Below, piece by piece: positions 5,125 through 5,817 of a stretch of DNA of 5,817 nucleotides (the stretch's first letter is position 1; the number at the start of each line of letters is the position of its first letter). The stretch covers positions 1 to 5,817 of the forward strand of contig CADAPN010000127.1 of NCBI GenBank assembly GCA_902789835.1. The letters run 5' to 3'. A program made the translations under genes and the position numbers. Under the pieces are notes generated by a model that saw only the letters and a program-made list of their open reading frames with translations, was not told the DNA's origin and searched no databases. The DNA is from Oscillospiraceae bacterium. GTDB lineage: Bacteria > Bacillota_A > Clostridia > Oscillospirales > Oscillospiraceae.

Positions 5125-5168
5125 ATAGAAGAGGATCGTCTCTCAACAGAGGAACGATCCTCTTCTAT
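5125..5168. terminator. bidirectional terminator-like hairpin between convergent genes
   Basis: A perfect 15-bp stem (arms 5125-5139 and 5154-5168) encloses a further short stem (5141-5144 with 5149-5152, one G-U pair) closed by the loop AACA. It lies 25 bases after the LRR gene stop and 15 bases from the end of the BCCT gene. Neither side has a long T-run (CGTTATAGTT on plus, GTATTGTTAT on minus), so termination may be less efficient than at 1137-1172. Confidence 0.75.
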
Positions 5169-5183
5169 CGTTATAGTTGGCGG

Positions 5184-5817
5184 TCAGCAAGTAGCAGATG
5201 ACAGTTCGTTCAGATAGTTCTGAGCGTCGCGGATGAAGCTCGAGATAATAAGCAGGATAACGATCCCGAGAGGGAAAGCGGCAATGATGCTGACGGTCTG
5301 CAGGTTGTTCATCGAGCCCTCGCTGAAGATCAGTGCGATGGGAAGCATAATGAGCAGGATAGCCCAGAAAAGCTTCATTTTCGGTCCGGCATCTGCGCCG
5401 CTCTTCAGGTGAAGATAGCTGTACTGCGAGGCAACCATCGTGATCCCGTCAAAAGATGTGGCGTAAAAAGCAATCATCGATACAATCAGCAGCACTAGGA
5501 CCAGCTTCCACGCGGGCAGGGTTTGAATGATCGCGATAACGGTGGCATACAAATCCCCACCGCATTCTTCAAAAAATCCGAGCACGTCGAAGGTCCCGTG
5601 CATCTGAAGGCCAAGACCGTAGTTACCGAGGACGATGAACGAAATCAGCGTACTCATGACGCCGAATACATAGGTACCTAGAATCACCTGCTTTACGGTG
5701 CGGCCGCGGCTGATGCTGCCCATGAAGAAAGGCGAGGCCACGGCCCAGACCATCCAATAGGCCCAAAAGAAGATGGTCCAATTCTGGGGGAAAAAGCTTT
5801 CACGCAGAGGGTCGGTT
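5184..5817 (-). CDS. BCCT-family transporter (betaine/choline/carnitine type), C-terminal part (5' end outside window)
   Basis: An integral membrane secondary transporter of the betaine/choline/carnitine family. The frame is open to the window edge, with 210 residues visible. Family members are typically 500-600 residues, so roughly the N-terminal 60 percent is missing. The BCCT signature is clear at visible residues 12-40: NWTIFFWAYWMVW followed by SISRGRT. Its Trp residues (W18, W21, W24) occupy the aromatic substrate-pathway helix equivalent to TM8 of BetP. Further hydrophobic segments follow (QVILGTYVFGVMSTLISFIV, LVLVLLIVSMIAFYATSFD, LFWAILLIMLPIALIF, IIAAFPLGIVILLIISSFI), with a short hydrophilic tail ending in SSATC. 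Substrate and coupling ion cannot be read from this part. The internal ATG at 5753 lies within the signature and is not the start. It is convergent with the LRR gene, so it is not in its operon. Confidence 0.92.
   Translation of the reverse strand, partial: TDPLRESFFPQNWTIFFWAYWMVWAVASPFFMGSISRGRTVKQVILGTYVFGVMSTLISFIVLGNYGLGLQMHGTFDVLGFFEECGGDLYATVIAIIQTLPAWKLVLVLLIVSMIAFYATSFDGITMVASQYSYLHLKSGADAGPKMKLFWAILLIMLPIALIFSEGSMNNLQTVSIIAAFPLGIVILLIISSFIRDAQNYLNELSSATC

Noticed and set aside
1174..5183. TTGGCGG heptamer just after each terminator and directly before the 3' end of the minus-strand gene (1174-1180 and 5177-5183)
   Set aside because: Two copies of a 7-mer in 5.8 kb are compatible with chance, and no function or palindrome is evident.

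Overview
The window looks like chromosomal DNA from a Gram-positive, Clostridia-like member of the Bacillota, possibly a gut Oscillospiraceae or Lachnospiraceae relative. The reasons are the RmlB C-terminus typical of Gram-positive bacteria, a DUF4422 glycosyltransferase, a YkwD-like secreted CAP-domain protein, a BspA-type leucine-rich-repeat protein carrying choline/glucan-binding-type repeats, strong AGGAG-type ribosome binding sites and near-consensus sigma-A promoters. The genus cannot be fixed from this sequence.

Layout: (1) 1-338 (+) is the 3' end of rfbB/rmlB (dTDP-glucose 4,6-dehydratase). It is followed 48 bases later by a DUF4422 predicted glycosyltransferase (387-1139, +), and together they look like the tail of a surface-polysaccharide operon. 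(2) A perfect 16-bp hairpin (1137-1172) separates this operon from a convergent secreted CAP/SCP-domain protein (1184-2044, -). (3) An AT-rich intergenic region of 397 bases (2045-2441) carries two divergent promoters, TTGACT-N17-TACAAT on the minus strand and TTGACA-N17-TATAAT on the plus strand. It also holds six copies of a (G/A)TTACA(A/T)T motif, a WalR-box-like direct repeat, a helically phased CTTAAGA array and a leader hairpin. (4) 2442-5099 (+) encodes an 885-residue secreted protein with a signal peptide, six BspA-type leucine-rich repeats and about 22 aromatic cell-wall-binding repeats, with no catalytic domain seen. (5) A second perfect hairpin (5125-5168) separates it from a convergent BCCT-family transporter (5184-5817, -), of which only the C-terminal 210 residues are visible.

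How the parts fit: the two exported proteins form a divergent pair, bracketed by long perfect hairpins and probably co-regulated through shared motifs in the common promoter region. A coherent reading, which is inference, is a cell-envelope module: a polysaccharide operon, a secreted CAP protein and a wall-anchored LRR surface protein whose repeats hold it on teichoic acid or another wall glycan. No mobile element, CRISPR array, tRNA or rRNA was seen. I found no clearly new biological system. The most unusual part is the dense regulatory region between the two exported-protein genes.
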